The notes beneath the pieces were generated by a model that saw only the letters and a list, made by a program, of their open reading frames with translations, was not told where the DNA came from and ran no database searches. Below are positions 11,341 through 22,947 of a stretch of DNA of 64,000 nucleotides, one piece after another. The stretch comes from Podospora pseudocomata. Its lineage: Eukaryota; Ascomycota; Sordariomycetes; Sordariales; Podosporaceae. Position numbers and translations under genes: made by a program. The stretch covers positions 1,612,001 to 1,676,000 of the forward strand of contig NW_026946363.1 in the NCBI RefSeq assembly GCF_035222375.1. Reading direction: 5' to 3'. The stretch's first letter is position 1. Every line of letters starts with the position of its first letter.

Positions 11341-13694
11341 ATGAAGACGTGGATTTTTAGGGCAGGTTTGGCCGGTTTGGCTCTGGCGAATGGAGTACTC
11401 GGCGCGGATATTCTCGAGACAGTAGGATTCAGCAACTGCAACGGCACTGCTGCAGTTTCGGTACAAAGGGTCAACATCAAGTACAACAACGAGGACAAAT
11501 CAGTAACCTTCGATGTGGCCGGCTCGAGCTCGCAGATTCAGAATGTCACAGCCGTCTTGAACGTCACGGCTTACGGTCAGAACATCTACTCGAACGCTTT
11601 CGATCCGTGCGATGCCGCCACCTTTGTTGACCAGTTGTGCCCCGTTCCCGCGGGCACTTTTTCTGCCAAGGGCACGCAAAAGATTCCCGAGGAGTTTGCC
11701 AACTTGGTTCCAGCTATCGCGTTTCAGATTCCCGATATTGCGGCCATGGCTACGTTGCAGCTTCAGTCCAAGGAGTCCGGTGAGAGGGTAGCGTGTCTGG
11801 AGGCTCAGGTGAGCAACGGCAAGACTGCCGTTGTCCCTGCCGTTTCCTACGTTGCTGCTGGTGTTGCTGGGGCTGCTTTGATCATGAGCGGCATCTCTGC
11901 TGCTGGAGCGGTCTTCTCAGGTGCCAGTGCTGCGGCTAGCGGTGCCAGTGCTGGTGGTATGGGGACTATCAGCCCCAGCTTCACCGAGGTCTTCGGCTGG
12001 TTTCAGGGCATGGCCATGAACGGTATGATGTCGGTCAACTACCCCAACGTTTACCGAAGCTTCTCTCAGAATTTCGGCTTCTCGACCGGTCTCGTGCCCT
12101 GGACACAGATGCAGCTTTCCATCGATCAGTTCCGCAACATGACTGGAGGCAACTTGACAGAAGACAGCGTCGAGTTCTTGAGAGGCGCTACTTTGGTGTA
12201 CCCGGATGGTTCGTCCTCGACACCTTCCGGCTCGGCTCTCGTGAAGAGGGCATTCGACAACTTTGTTCACCTTGCCAGACGTCAGATCGAGGGTATCGAG
12301 ACCAGCGTCAACACCACCGAGCCCGGTGTTGTGCCCGAAGGTGGTGCTCCCACCGAGACTATCCGCGTGGCTGTCACCGGCATGCAAGCCTACGTCCAGG
12401 AGCTCTCCGTCCCCAAGTCCAACACCTTCATGACTGTACTCCTCATTGTGGCTCTTGTCATCGCCGTCATCGTTGTGGGCGTCCTCCTCGTCAAGATCAT
12501 TCTCGAGTTCTGGGCTCTCTTCGGCAACTTCCCAAAGTCATTATCTGGATTCCGCAAGCATTACTGGGGCTCCATTGGCCGCGCCATCACTCACTTGATT
12601 CTTCTGCTCTATGGCGTGTGGGTTCTGTACTGCGTCTTTCAATTTACCAACGGAGACTCCTGGGCGGCCAAGACCCTAGCTGGTATCACCCTCTTCCTCT
12701 TCACCGGCATTCTTGCCTTTTTCTCCTTCAACATCTGGCGTACAGCCCGGAGACTCAAGAAGCAGGAGGGCGACGTTGCAGGGTTGTACGACGACAAGAG
12801 CATCTGGGTCAAGTACAGCTTGTTCTACGAGTCCTATCGCAAGGGCTGCTGGTGGATTTTCGTGCCCACCATCATTTACATGTTTGCCAAGGGTTTCGCT
12901 CTGGCTGCCACTGACGGCAATGGCATGGTTCAGACGTCTGCCCAGCTCATCATCGAGGGCGTCATGCTCATCGTTCTGATCTGGAGTCGCCCCTACGAGC
13001 GCAAGTCGAGCAACGTGATCAACATCACCATTCAGGTTGTCCGCGTTCTCTCGGTTGTCTGCATCTTTGTCTTTGTTGAGCAATTCGGCATCGCCCAAAC
13101 CACCCAGACTGTGGCCGGTGTCGTCTTGATCGCTGTGCAGTCTGCTCTGACGGGCATCCTCGCCATTCTGATTGCCTGGAACGCGATCAGTGCCTGCTGC
13201 AAGAAGAACCCGCACAGACAGAGAAGAAAGGAGATGGGTATGTCATTTCTTATTTACCCCTCTCAGGATCGAGATCTTGCTAACATGGCTCCCCAGAAAA
13301 AATGCAACGTGACACCCTCACCCCACTGGATGCGCGCAACTCTCTCCTTCTCGACCGTGAGAAGACGGCGCAGTCTGATCTTACCGATTCCTTCTCCCTG
13401 CTCAAGACGGGTGCTCCCCTGGGCACTGTTGACACGAAGCAGTCCCTGACTCGTCCCGTGTCTTCGGCTTCGTCAAGATACACGCCGCCCCCTTCCCAGC
13501 CGCAACATACCCGTGATGGTAGCAATGATAGCTCCTACTTCCGCAGCAACAACCGGGAAAGCAGGCAGCCTAGGCTACCAATCTCAGTCAATGGTACGGT
13601 GTACCATTCGCAACCGAACCCATACGGAGGAGGTGCTATGGGGTATGGAGGTGGAGGCCACGGGCCAGGAGGGGGGTATGGATATCGGGGATGA
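11341..13694 (+). CDS. TRP-like / flavin carrier (FLC) family membrane protein
   Basis: FLC/PKD2-like proteins are fungal polytopic membrane proteins of the ER, vacuole or plasma membrane, tied to FAD transport, Ca2+ homeostasis and wall integrity. Exons 11341-13237 and 13297-13694 (59-nt intron, donor GTATGT, acceptor CCCCAG) give 764 residues. A signal peptide covers about residues 1-21 (cleavage near VLG-AD). An ML-like luminal domain with N-glycosylation sites (NGT, NVT) follows to about residue 165, then a Gly/Ala-rich helix and a TRP-type block of about nine helices to about 620. The cytosolic tail is hydrophilic and ends in a Gly/Tyr-rich stretch. The intron falls just after the last helix (RRKEM) and keeps the frame into EKMQRDTLTPLDARNSLLL. 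Which FLC paralogue this is cannot be settled by eye. Confidence 0.9.
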
Positions 13695-15904
13695 TCTGAG
13701 TGACGCAAAATGTGGCCGAAAACAAGTTTGTTTGTTGAGAACTAGAACTGGAGGATGTAAGGGTGGATGAGATGACGACGACCTACTACCAATGCCTTGT
13801 ATTTTTATTTTATCATCTTCTTGATTTATTGTTTTTGAAACGATATCTCTGATTATTTGCTAGCCTAGCATTCATAGCTATACCCGATATGTAAATCACC
13901 ATCATTAAACACTACTCGCCAGGCTTCCAAAAAGACTGTTGGGGTACTGTTATTGAAAATTGTCAGGTTACCCCATTGCGTCAGGTTACTTGGCTTGCGG
14001 TCAAATCATCTTATCTCCTACCGTGTACAATACCCGGAAGCAGGCCGGCTTTCCCTTGAGATACTGTGCCTCTTGTCCACCAACGAAAGTGCTATCTACC
14101 CACCCGTCATTCATCAAGATCTGGCCAGAACACCACCAAACGTAGTCTTACGTTATAAGCGTGGATCAATGCCCTCGCGCATGCCCGTCTCCCCGTCAAC
14201 GCCTCCATTACATGTCGGTGTTATTATCATGCCATTCATGTCCCCTGTCTATCGCCGACATCTCCAACAAACCGTTCTGACAGGTAGAAAAAAGGCATGG
14301 CCCACCACGCATATCACGTCACACGACGTATCTCCCGACCGCATTTTCCACCTCTCCCTCTTGCCCGGCCCAGCCCCCCCCAGAGACAGCCTAGAACCTT
14401 ACAGCCCCCCCCATCTCCTTGATAGGTAGGTATACCAAAAGCCGTCATCCCGAAGAGACAACCGAACCAACCCGTAGAGGGTTACCGAGTTCATTAACCG
14501 CCCGTCAGCCAACCATTCAGCCCATCAGACCAACTTGACGTCTGACAACAACCAAGATTTCCCTTTTCCATCCCAAAAAAAGGTTCTAGACCTTCACAGA
14601 CCGCCCACAACCACCCACCCCCCCCCCCTTGCAGCTGCATGACGGTAGAAAAATCCAAACATGCAGATCGAAAAATCCCATGGTCATCGAATACGGGATT
14701 TGTGATGTTTTCTTGATTGACTTGTCAACTTCCCATACATAATCAAGATAGCTATTTCCTCATTCGTAACCCATTGCCAGACATCACCTTTTTTCTTATC
14801 CCATAGCTCTGAACATGCTAGAAAAGTAAAATCGCAAATCTCGATCCCTTTTTCCCTCTTATGGTGTGTTTTGAAAGATTCTGGACTCAACAGTGACGTC
14901 GTCATACACACAAACCAACCTACCACCATCACACAATCGAGCAAGAAAAGGCAACCAACCCTCACACAACAGCTTCACTCATCATTCTGCTATCATCCAT
15001 CTCCCAAACGTACCTATCCCATCACACAGACGCACAAGCACTCAACATCTGTCCCACGCAAAACTTCCATCATTCATGTTTCCCCCCAAGCCGAACCCAT
15101 CACTTGTCAATGAATGACGATGATATCAGAACTCTTATATCACCAAAAACCAACTAATAAACCAGTTTATACAAGTCGTAGATACCTATCCGTTCTACCT
15201 ATCCAACCGTTTTACCTTCTCATCAAAACTCATCCATCCCCCCCTCCCAGAAAAGTCAATGACGCGCTCTGCGGGGCAAGCATAAGACATACCAAGGGGC
15301 GGCCTACCACGGAGACAGGTCCGCAAAAAACACAACCATCGAGATCTTCTTTCTCCCACCCACCCCTCGCTTAACCCTACCTACCTCCAGCAGATATGTC
15401 CCGTCAAGCGGAATAAAACCGAAACTCCATGAACTCCCCTATCCGGACGGAGCCCATCTCTTGTTCAAGATCGACAAAAACCTGCAAGTTCGATATTGAC
15501 ACGAATAGTGGGTCCTCCCCTCCCTCCCGTCGTGAAAAGGGTGGGAGGGATCATGAATATGTCCTTGAAAAGCACGAGATTGTACGCCCATAAGCCTGAT
15601 GTGCAAGCCAATAGAAAACACATGACGAATTGTCCCAGTTACATTAACATTGCCCTTTTTGTTCTGAAAAAGAAAATGAGATGTATGTACAAAATTGTCA
15701 TCACTGTGTACGGGTCCCATCTCAAAAACGCCGTACTTGAGATACCCAGTCGAAAAAAAATGCCAAATACATGGTAATATATAGTGGTCCAAATTAGCAG
15801 GTGCGTGTTGCCCAGGACCAAACCGCCACATGCCACCCAAGGGTATAATGCAACCAATATAAACCAAAAAAGAAACGTCCCAACAGCGAGAGGTGACCCC
15901 TTTT
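13695..15904. other. Intergenic region between two convergent genes
   Basis: The stretch contains the 3' ends of the FLC gene and the SAM-HMG gene. It is rich in C/A, with a C11 run near 14621-14631 and many short polypyrimidine tracts. Open frames at 13953-14429 (plus) and 15439-15927 (minus) show no domain and probably arise by chance; the second overlaps the 3' UTR of the SAM-HMG gene. Nothing else is supported. Confidence 0.5.
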
Positions 15905-17789
15905 CTATTGGGCTCGACGGTTGACAATCTCGCCGGCTTGCAGTAACGCGCTCATACCGTCGAGTCTGGCGGCATCTGGGTTCCCAGCTTGGGGATGGGG
16001 ATGTCTGGACTGTCGAGGATGAGCTGGTGCTTGAGCTGATGCTAGCGAGGGGTAACCCGCGCTGGAGGATTGTGCGGTTACTGGCGGTTGCGAAAGGACG
16101 GGCCTGGCATAACCTTTGGCATTGGCATCCATGTCAGTATTTTTCCGATCTTTGGATAGATGGGAGGCGCACCATTAATTGCTGGCAAAGTACCGGCACC
16201 ACTGGGGTATGGACCACCCTGAAAGATATGTGGCGGTCGTTGCTGTAGGGGGTACTGTTGGTGTTGCGGCTGGCTGAGATCGAAATGGTCTGGTTTCGAT
16301 GTCAGCAGCGCGTGTATTGGCAGCTGGCCATCGACTGGCGTTCTTGGCTGGCCAAAAGGCGAGCCCGAGGATGTGCTCCCAGACGTCGACTGCTCGCTCT
16401 TGAGGGTTGGTGGCCGGTTATCGCCACCCTCGATGCGGCCTGGGTGGCCGTTTGGGCTTGGTAGAGGCTCGCGCGGGAACCGATACCCATTCATCTCGAC
16501 CGAGTGCATTCCACCTGGAAATCTCTGACCTTCGAAAACGTCCGACAAGGATGGGAGGTGCCTCTGCATGTTGGGTGGCTCGTCCCTCCAATTTTGGGTT
16601 CGTTGACTCGGTGCCTCCATCGAGTTGAGCGCGGGGGATCGTTCGTGGCGCTCGGTTTTGCTGATCGTGGGCGAGTGTATCGGCTCGTCTCTTGGCGAGG
16701 CGTGAGAAGCTCCAGGGGTTGTGGCAGTCGAGTACTGAGATTCGCTCATCGACACGACTGATCCAAGCCTCTGTCCCCGGCTTGCTGGGGGTTCGCTGCT
16801 TCTGCGGCTGTCCTCTTGGCTGCCGCTTCTGCTGGAGCGATGTTGACCAGTCCTTGGGGGGCTCGTGCGGTTGGAACCTTCACCATCAGACATTTTCATC
16901 CTTTTCCCTGTATCCTTATCTAAGTAACCCGAATATCAGATCATGGTCGGAGCTAGCCCAAGTGCAGATACTTGCGCAACATACCTTGAGGGGGAGAGCC
17001 ATGCTTGGCTTTGAATTCTTGCAGGTACAGCATGTACTTCTTGTACTCGGGAGTTTTTTTGTACTCGGCAAGATCGCTTAGGTACTTCTCCTTGATCGCC
17101 TGCGCTTGGGACTCATAGGGCTCCTTTTCAGAAGCATTGAGGCTTTGCCAGTTCTCGCCAACAAGTTTGGCGATCTCGGTAAATGATAAATTTCGACCCT
17201 TCAGCTCCTCGCGCATCTTGTTTGAGAAGAGCACGTAAGCCGAGGGCGGCCGCTCTGGCGCATTTTCGTCAGGCTAGGTAGCGTCAGCATCGTCGCTCTA
17301 CCAAGGCACTTGAGCGAGTACAAACTTTGGGATGACGACGGTATTTCCGTTTGGTGACCACAAGGACACCTGCGTCCCGGGCATCTTGCCTGGAGGCATC
17401 CGGCCTCTGCGCGTCTTGAAGTCTCAGTTCTTCAATGCTTGGCTGGGTGGGCGAGACGAGAGAAGCATCCGGCGCAATGCCCCTTGTATTCGCAATCCGT
17501 CTTTGAAGTTTCTTTCCGCAAAACGTTAGCCACCTGACAAGTTTTCACCTAGATTTGGCGCCTCATACCCTTCTATGACCCAACTTCACTCCTAACGTGT
17601 CGCTATTCGCAGAGCTTCATGTTAGCATTGTCTCTCTTCTAACCTCTTCTCTGTCCAAGTGTAAACATACAGATCGGACTCGGTAATATCCAAAATGGTT
17701 TCCCATGTGTCAAACCCTTGCTCGAGGAACGCATCCAAGTACTGGGCAAGGCCCAGCTCTCCAAAAACGGTCGACAGTAGTTGCGTCAT
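15905..17789 (-). CDS. SAM domain plus HMG-box protein
   Basis: This is a putative DNA-binding chromatin or transcription factor. Six exons (17789-17671, 17602-17569, 17511-17326, 17273-16985, 16907-16173, 16113-15905) keep frame throughout and give 523 residues. The N-terminus (about 1-52) reads as a SAM protein-interaction domain: LAQYLDAFLEQGFDTWETIL, then LGVKLGHRRKLQRRI. The HMG box lies at about 118-186, with RPPSAYVLFSNKMREEL, FTEIAKLVGENWQSL and YKKTPEYKKYMLYLQEF. The rest is a disordered Ser/Pro/Gln-rich tail. Introns have good signals, for example branch CTAAC in intron 1 and ACTGAC in intron 5. HMG proteins of this clade include mating-type and sexual-development regulators, but the SAM-HMG arrangement is not a mating-type gene and I assign no symbol. 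About 3 kb of gene-free DNA lies upstream. Confidence 0.88.
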
Positions 17790-20700
17790 TCAGCCTCGCT
17801 CGTGTACTGCTGAGGTATGGTGCTGGTTCGCGGTGTAACAGGCGTGTTTGTTTATTTGGACTCGAAGTTGTCTAGGTTCTTTCGTCCCGTGCCTTGGGCT
17901 CTCGAATCAGAGCGGGCCTGGAGAACGCGGCTCGGCTGTGTAAGCTGAAGCTATGGGACGGGGTCGTGGTGGTGCGCTCTCGGAGCTTCGGTAGGCGTGG
18001 ACAAAAACAACACAGTGGACTGGAAAGGGACTGTATGTCAAGGGATGGTGGTCGAGAGGAATCGAGCTTCGCTGGCCGGTGGGTTCTTATGAGTGGGAGC
18101 CCCGAAACTCGCGATCGGGCTGTTGCTGTACGGCAAGTGTTGCTGGCTGGGGTGCTTCTCGTGGTGAAGTCTCAATGGGAATGTTAGACGGGATTCACAG
18201 CAAACATGGCATTCTTGAAGGGCAGTGGTGGCTATTGGGGGTGGGGTAGAGGTCAAGATCTCGATGACATGCTGAATTGGAGGAGAGACAGGAGCTGGTT
18301 GACGTGGGACGAAATCGGTATGGAAGTGGAAGGGTGTACAAGTGTGTCTGCTCGCTGGGAGGGCACAGGGTACTTACAGAATACAGACAGACCACGGAAC
18401 CGGAGCCGGTGCAGGGAGCTCGGGGGATGCCAGGGGGTGTTTGCTCGAATGGGTTATGCCTAGTATAGAGGTACCCGTCGTCGGTGTCTCGCTGCGGAAT
18501 GCTGGGCGTGGGATTAAAAAAATCGGCTTTGATCTGTGCTTGGGCCTGGACTCTGGCTGAAAAGCAGGAAATGGAGTGCGCAGGTTAATTATCTGGCGGG
18601 CAAGAGAATTGCGGTGTCAGCGACATGGGGATCAATATAGTACAAGCAGTACATATGTATGTACGTTAAAAGTCGAGGCAATCAATCCCAGTGCGTGGCT
18701 CCCAAAATTGGCTGATTTTGTGGACAGCGGGTCAAGTTCCTAGGTACTCGTCTAGCCTCCTCGGGAAAGGACCGCCTGTGCTGGGTACCGCCGTACACTA
18801 TGGACGTCTGAATTTTGGCGATAATTGTTACGCTGTCTTGGAGCTTCTCTTCCCCTGCCAGAAAAGTACAGTTACAATCAGCACAGGATGCGAGGGCGCC
18901 GTGTCTGCAGCACAGCGCCTTTCTCCACTGATGTTCGACCTCCTCCAGCAGCAGCAACACCCAGCAGCAGCAGAAACAGCAGTTTACCACCTGTCACTGT
19001 CTAACATTCGGCTTCAGTGGCGGCCAGCAGCAGCCGGCGGTACCCTTGTGGGAGATTGGCCGATCTACGGATCATAAGTTCGGTCATGGGCATTCTTCTT
19101 CAAAGATGGCAAAGTAACACCGGTGCGATAGGTCGATAGGCTGTTTGATCGAGATCTCAACGAAAACGGCCCATGGGCGGCAGGGCAATCTCGTTGTGGT
19201 GCTCGTATTGTTGGCCATTTCGCGTTAACCGTGGTTGATATGAATGCCATGATGACGACCAACCAAAGCGACATGGCAAACTCCAAACTCAGTCGGGGCG
19301 TCGGACAACGGAAGGGCACTTGGAGGGGGAAGCGAGCAAGGGGGATCTCGATCCTAATCGACACCATGAGGCACATGAAAAAAAAAAACGTACGATAATG
19401 ATGGATCAGCAGGGCTCCCCACCAATCAGAAGTCGCCCGCCCGCCGCTTTCCCAAGCTGGCGTGGGAGGGCCGTCACGGACTCACGGCAGGGTGGCAGGC
19501 ACCACCAGCCAGTAGCAAGCAGTGATCACAACCCGCTCAGTTGTTTCTCAGAAAGGGAACACACCCCTTCTGGTCCCAGCTGCGACGGGACCGACGGAAT
19601 GTTTTTTTCCCTCTATTCGCTGACCTGAGGTTCCTAATTGTGATCAGCTGCTACCAAAGTGAAGACACGATAGTTGGCGGAAAATACCGTTGGCCTACGA
19701 AGTAGCATACATAAACTATTCGCATGGAGGGGCATAGGGTAGATAGCCAGCAGGCACAATTATTCCTGATAATGTCAACCATCGACATTTTGCCCCGCGA
19801 TCGAATCTTTTGCACATTATGCGATGCCACACCCACTCTGTATGTGTCATGTTCAAGGTTCGTAATGGGCAAAATCCGGGTCGAGTCAAAATGGGCAATG
19901 TTGACTTCTCGGAGAGAAATCCGATCTGCAAAAGGGCCTAATTGCCCTAAAAGACCCAAATGGGAGATTCCCAGTCATTGGCGCCGTTGGGAAGTGCCGT
20001 TTCAATGGGATTTCCAATTCCAGCATAGGACAATTCGGTTCGCAATCAGGCCATGGGTCGCAAGGCTTCAAGATGGCTGTCGTCTGATCGATGGTGGGGT
20101 TGATGGAGTGGCCCGCACAAGCCAACTGATGAACAGTGAGCTCTGCAGTCCAGATTCCTGGAAATCGATCAAGGGTCTAGAACGTTAAACGTCTCCGCCC
20201 TTCTCCTCCCAGTCCCCGCAAGTCACGTCACCAACAAGGGTCTCTTCTCGGCACGATATTCCCAGAGGAACCTGCAAGTCAACAAATTCCATCCCATCCT
20301 AACCCAACATCTTCATCTTGAGCCGAATGCGAACAACTCCGGGACCATACGGAGTACATACCTACCTGCCGTCTGAACCTGCTGGATCGTGTCCCCCCTT
20401 CTGTCAAATTCAACTCCAGCGCGTGGACTGTTGAGAACAAGTGCGGTTTACGAGGCTACGGCCAGCGCCCAAAGAAAAAAGGCAAAGCCAAGCTCCAACA
20501 ACACACCTCCGCTGAGCCAAGCCTTGTGGGGAGCTGTCGCAAAAGCGCTCGACACCCAGTCATCGCCCAAAACGCCATAGCCTTGCTGCAAAAATCGTAC
20601 GTTTGTCTGAGAGGAGTCTGTTGGTGTCAAGCATTTGCGGTTTCAACAGGGCACATCAGCAGCACCGACTACGGAACCGCTGTTCCAGCTGCTGCGCTAT

Positions 20701-20819
20701 TGAACTTTGGACCATCACAAACCTCGCGGCCATTTTTCGGTGGATATCGCGGCATCGGCTTTTGTTTCTTTTTTACCAAAACTCACTCACTCTACAATTT
20801 CCTGATATCAATACCGAAC
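17790..20819. other. Large gene-free stretch between divergent genes
   Basis: About 3 kb separates the start of the SAM-HMG gene and the small gene at 20820. Near 18950-18984 is a CAG/CCAGCAGCAG-rich patch. All open frames are short and lack domain signatures. The length fits long 5' leaders and regulatory DNA on one or both sides, as often seen at developmental regulators. I see no RNA gene or transposon remnant. Confidence 0.45.
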
Positions 20820-22108
20820 ATGGCGTCGCCGAACTCCCCACCCGAGAACGGTGCCTCCGAGACGGAGCCGCCTCGGAATGAGAATTCGTCATCTTCGTCG
20901 TCGTCGTCGCCGCTCCCCTCAGCGTCGGTTGGTGAGAACTTGGCGCAGGTAAGCGATCTGTCCCACGACATATAGGCGATGCCATGCAAGCAAAGCATAG
21001 TTGCTGGGCTGGTGGAGGTGCCGGTATAGCTTTCGATACCGGCAATGCCATTCATTCTATCTCCGTGCCTTTTCCGGTATTCATACCTCGTCTCCAGCCG
21101 GACGCTTTTTGCTGACGTCCTGTCTCTTGCCGTTGCGGTCCAGGCCCTAAAAGATCTTGCTAGGTATGATGCGGCTTTCATTTCTCGGTGTTTTCTTCGA
21201 ATGTTCATGGCAACTCCCGTAGCATCCCGGCTCGGCCCTGCGTGGGCGTTGGCAAATCGCATATCCACATGGCATGAGATCTCCAGGGTCTCTTTGCCGC
21301 CTTACCGTTTACGAATAGGGTTTTAACATTGCTCCCTGCATGCCGCTCCCTTTGGCCGACATATCTGTGGTTTTCTACGTATACACCGCTCCTCAAAGAG
21401 GAGAAAGATCAGAGATTCCGGCAGCCCTGTCTGAAGTCAGCAGGACACGCTTCCGAGTCACAGCTTAGCTTCCTACGGATAGTTTCCCCTGCCCTCTGGT
21501 TGGGTAGAATGCTCAGAAGGTTCTGTCAACCGACAGCCCGACTGCAGGAAGGACCCTTCGTGCAGCGGTCTGAGAAGTCCCTCGACGCTAGAATCTGCTG
21601 ACCTGGCTGATCTGTTATGGTCGGGCCCAAATACTGCATGGTCCACCCGTCGCAATGGTTGCCGTGTGAATGACGCGGCGGGCTGAGATCCGGCCCCTTC
21701 CTACCTAGGTATCACCCAACAGGAATTTGTCCACATCCCCCCTTTACATCCGAAAAGCTTCGGCACTCCAGTCCAACTCCTGGCCACGAGGGAGGAAGAG
21801 AAACCACAGTTCAAGGACGACGAGATCAGTCTTTACTATGGCATATCGCCCGATCTGGACGGTGGTCCCGCAAAGCACAGATCGTGAACCAGATGATTGT
21901 GTTAGGTTGCAGCCCGCTGATCAACATGAAAACAAACAGGGGCGAGCAGACTGCCACGGCGTTGGAGAACGACCTGACCAAGTTAGAGAGCAAGTTGGAT
22001 GAGATTTTGGCCTCGTTGGGGGTCAACATTGATGACGACCTGGAGGAGGGGAAGGACTCCACCAATGCCGACAAGAAGAGCAACGGGGAGGTCGACGGCA
22101 AGAAGTGA
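20820..22108 (+). CDS. Small unrecognised protein with C-terminal coiled coil
   Basis: I do not recognise the family. Exon 1 (20820-20948) encodes 43 residues with an eight-Ser run from a TCG/TCA repeat, and ends at a strong donor (GTAAGC). A later exon (21723-21883) encodes EFVHIPPLHPKSFGTPVQLL and an acidic segment with DDEISLYYGISPDLDGG. The last exon (21940-22108) encodes a short amphipathic helix (TALENDLTKLESKLDEILAS) and a charged tail. Intron 21884-21939 has donor GTGAAC, branch CTGAT and acceptor AACAG, and phases agree. Exon 1 joined directly to 21723 stays in frame (152 residues) but needs a 774-nt intron. A small middle exon starting at 21144 (ALKDLARYDAAF) is possible but I could not phase it. 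Function unknown; a small scaffold or complex subunit is only a guess. Confidence 0.55.
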
Positions 22109-22947
22109 TAGACGGCATGGGTGGTAAGGACGATTTACGATGGGTATGACTAGATGAGACGAGATGAAGACGATAGACGGCAGTTGCCACAGTACATGCG
22201 AGCCTATACATGTTGTTGTATGCTTACTTCCTAGAGGCAACCTGTTATAACACTTTCGAACACCCTTGTTTCTTTCCCAGTGCTTTAACAGTACTGAGAA
22301 AGCAAGTCTGGTTGCGGGTTATCTTGGAATGACCTGTTTCATAGAGAGACTGGAGCCAAACCCTTTGAGCATTGGGTTTTTGCGTATAAGCCTTGCCAGT
22401 TGAGCTGCGGGGAAGCCATATCCAAATGGAACTACACGCCTGACTGATAAAGAACACAGCATGTCACTTTTATTTCATCACGACGACGTCATATTCTAGA
22501 TGGCGATATTAGCAACTATGGCGGACATTAAGAACACATCTATCCACAGAAGAAAACATGAGGATGAGAGCTGATTCGCCAACAATCATAGAGGAATAAA
22601 AGGTTTCGAAGCGAGCATCATTCCAGGACGGGCAAAGTTGAGAAATTGTATCGCACACAAGCCATCTCCCACTTATAAGTGCAAGATGACAGCATTGCTG
22701 ATCATTCTCCAACACACCAAGTTGGAACAAGACAAGAATGAACATAACAATGGAAAATAGTCATTATCGTAACAAACTCCATACACACCAAACCCCCAGC
22801 AAACCATCCATCAAGCTAGGTACCCAACATTTACTCCCACCTCCTTCTTTTGTTTCTCACTCTACCATTTCACCGATTGCTTTCCCGCAACCAGGTCAAC
22901 ATGACAAAACATACGCCCCCTCTCCCACATAATACACAACACACTCT
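22109..22947. other. Intergenic region between convergent 3' ends
   Basis: This stretch holds the 3' UTRs of the small gene on the left and the condensin gene on the right. It is moderately AT-rich. No open frame with recognisable content, RNA gene or repeat was seen. Confidence 0.5.

Noticed and set aside
15439-15927. 162-codon minus-strand frame
   Set aside because: Overlaps the stop and 3' UTR of the SAM-HMG gene and has no recognisable content.
15905-17789. Mating-type HMG gene
   Set aside because: The HMG box is preceded by a SAM domain, the flanking genes are not those of a mating-type locus, and the exon structure differs from MAT genes.
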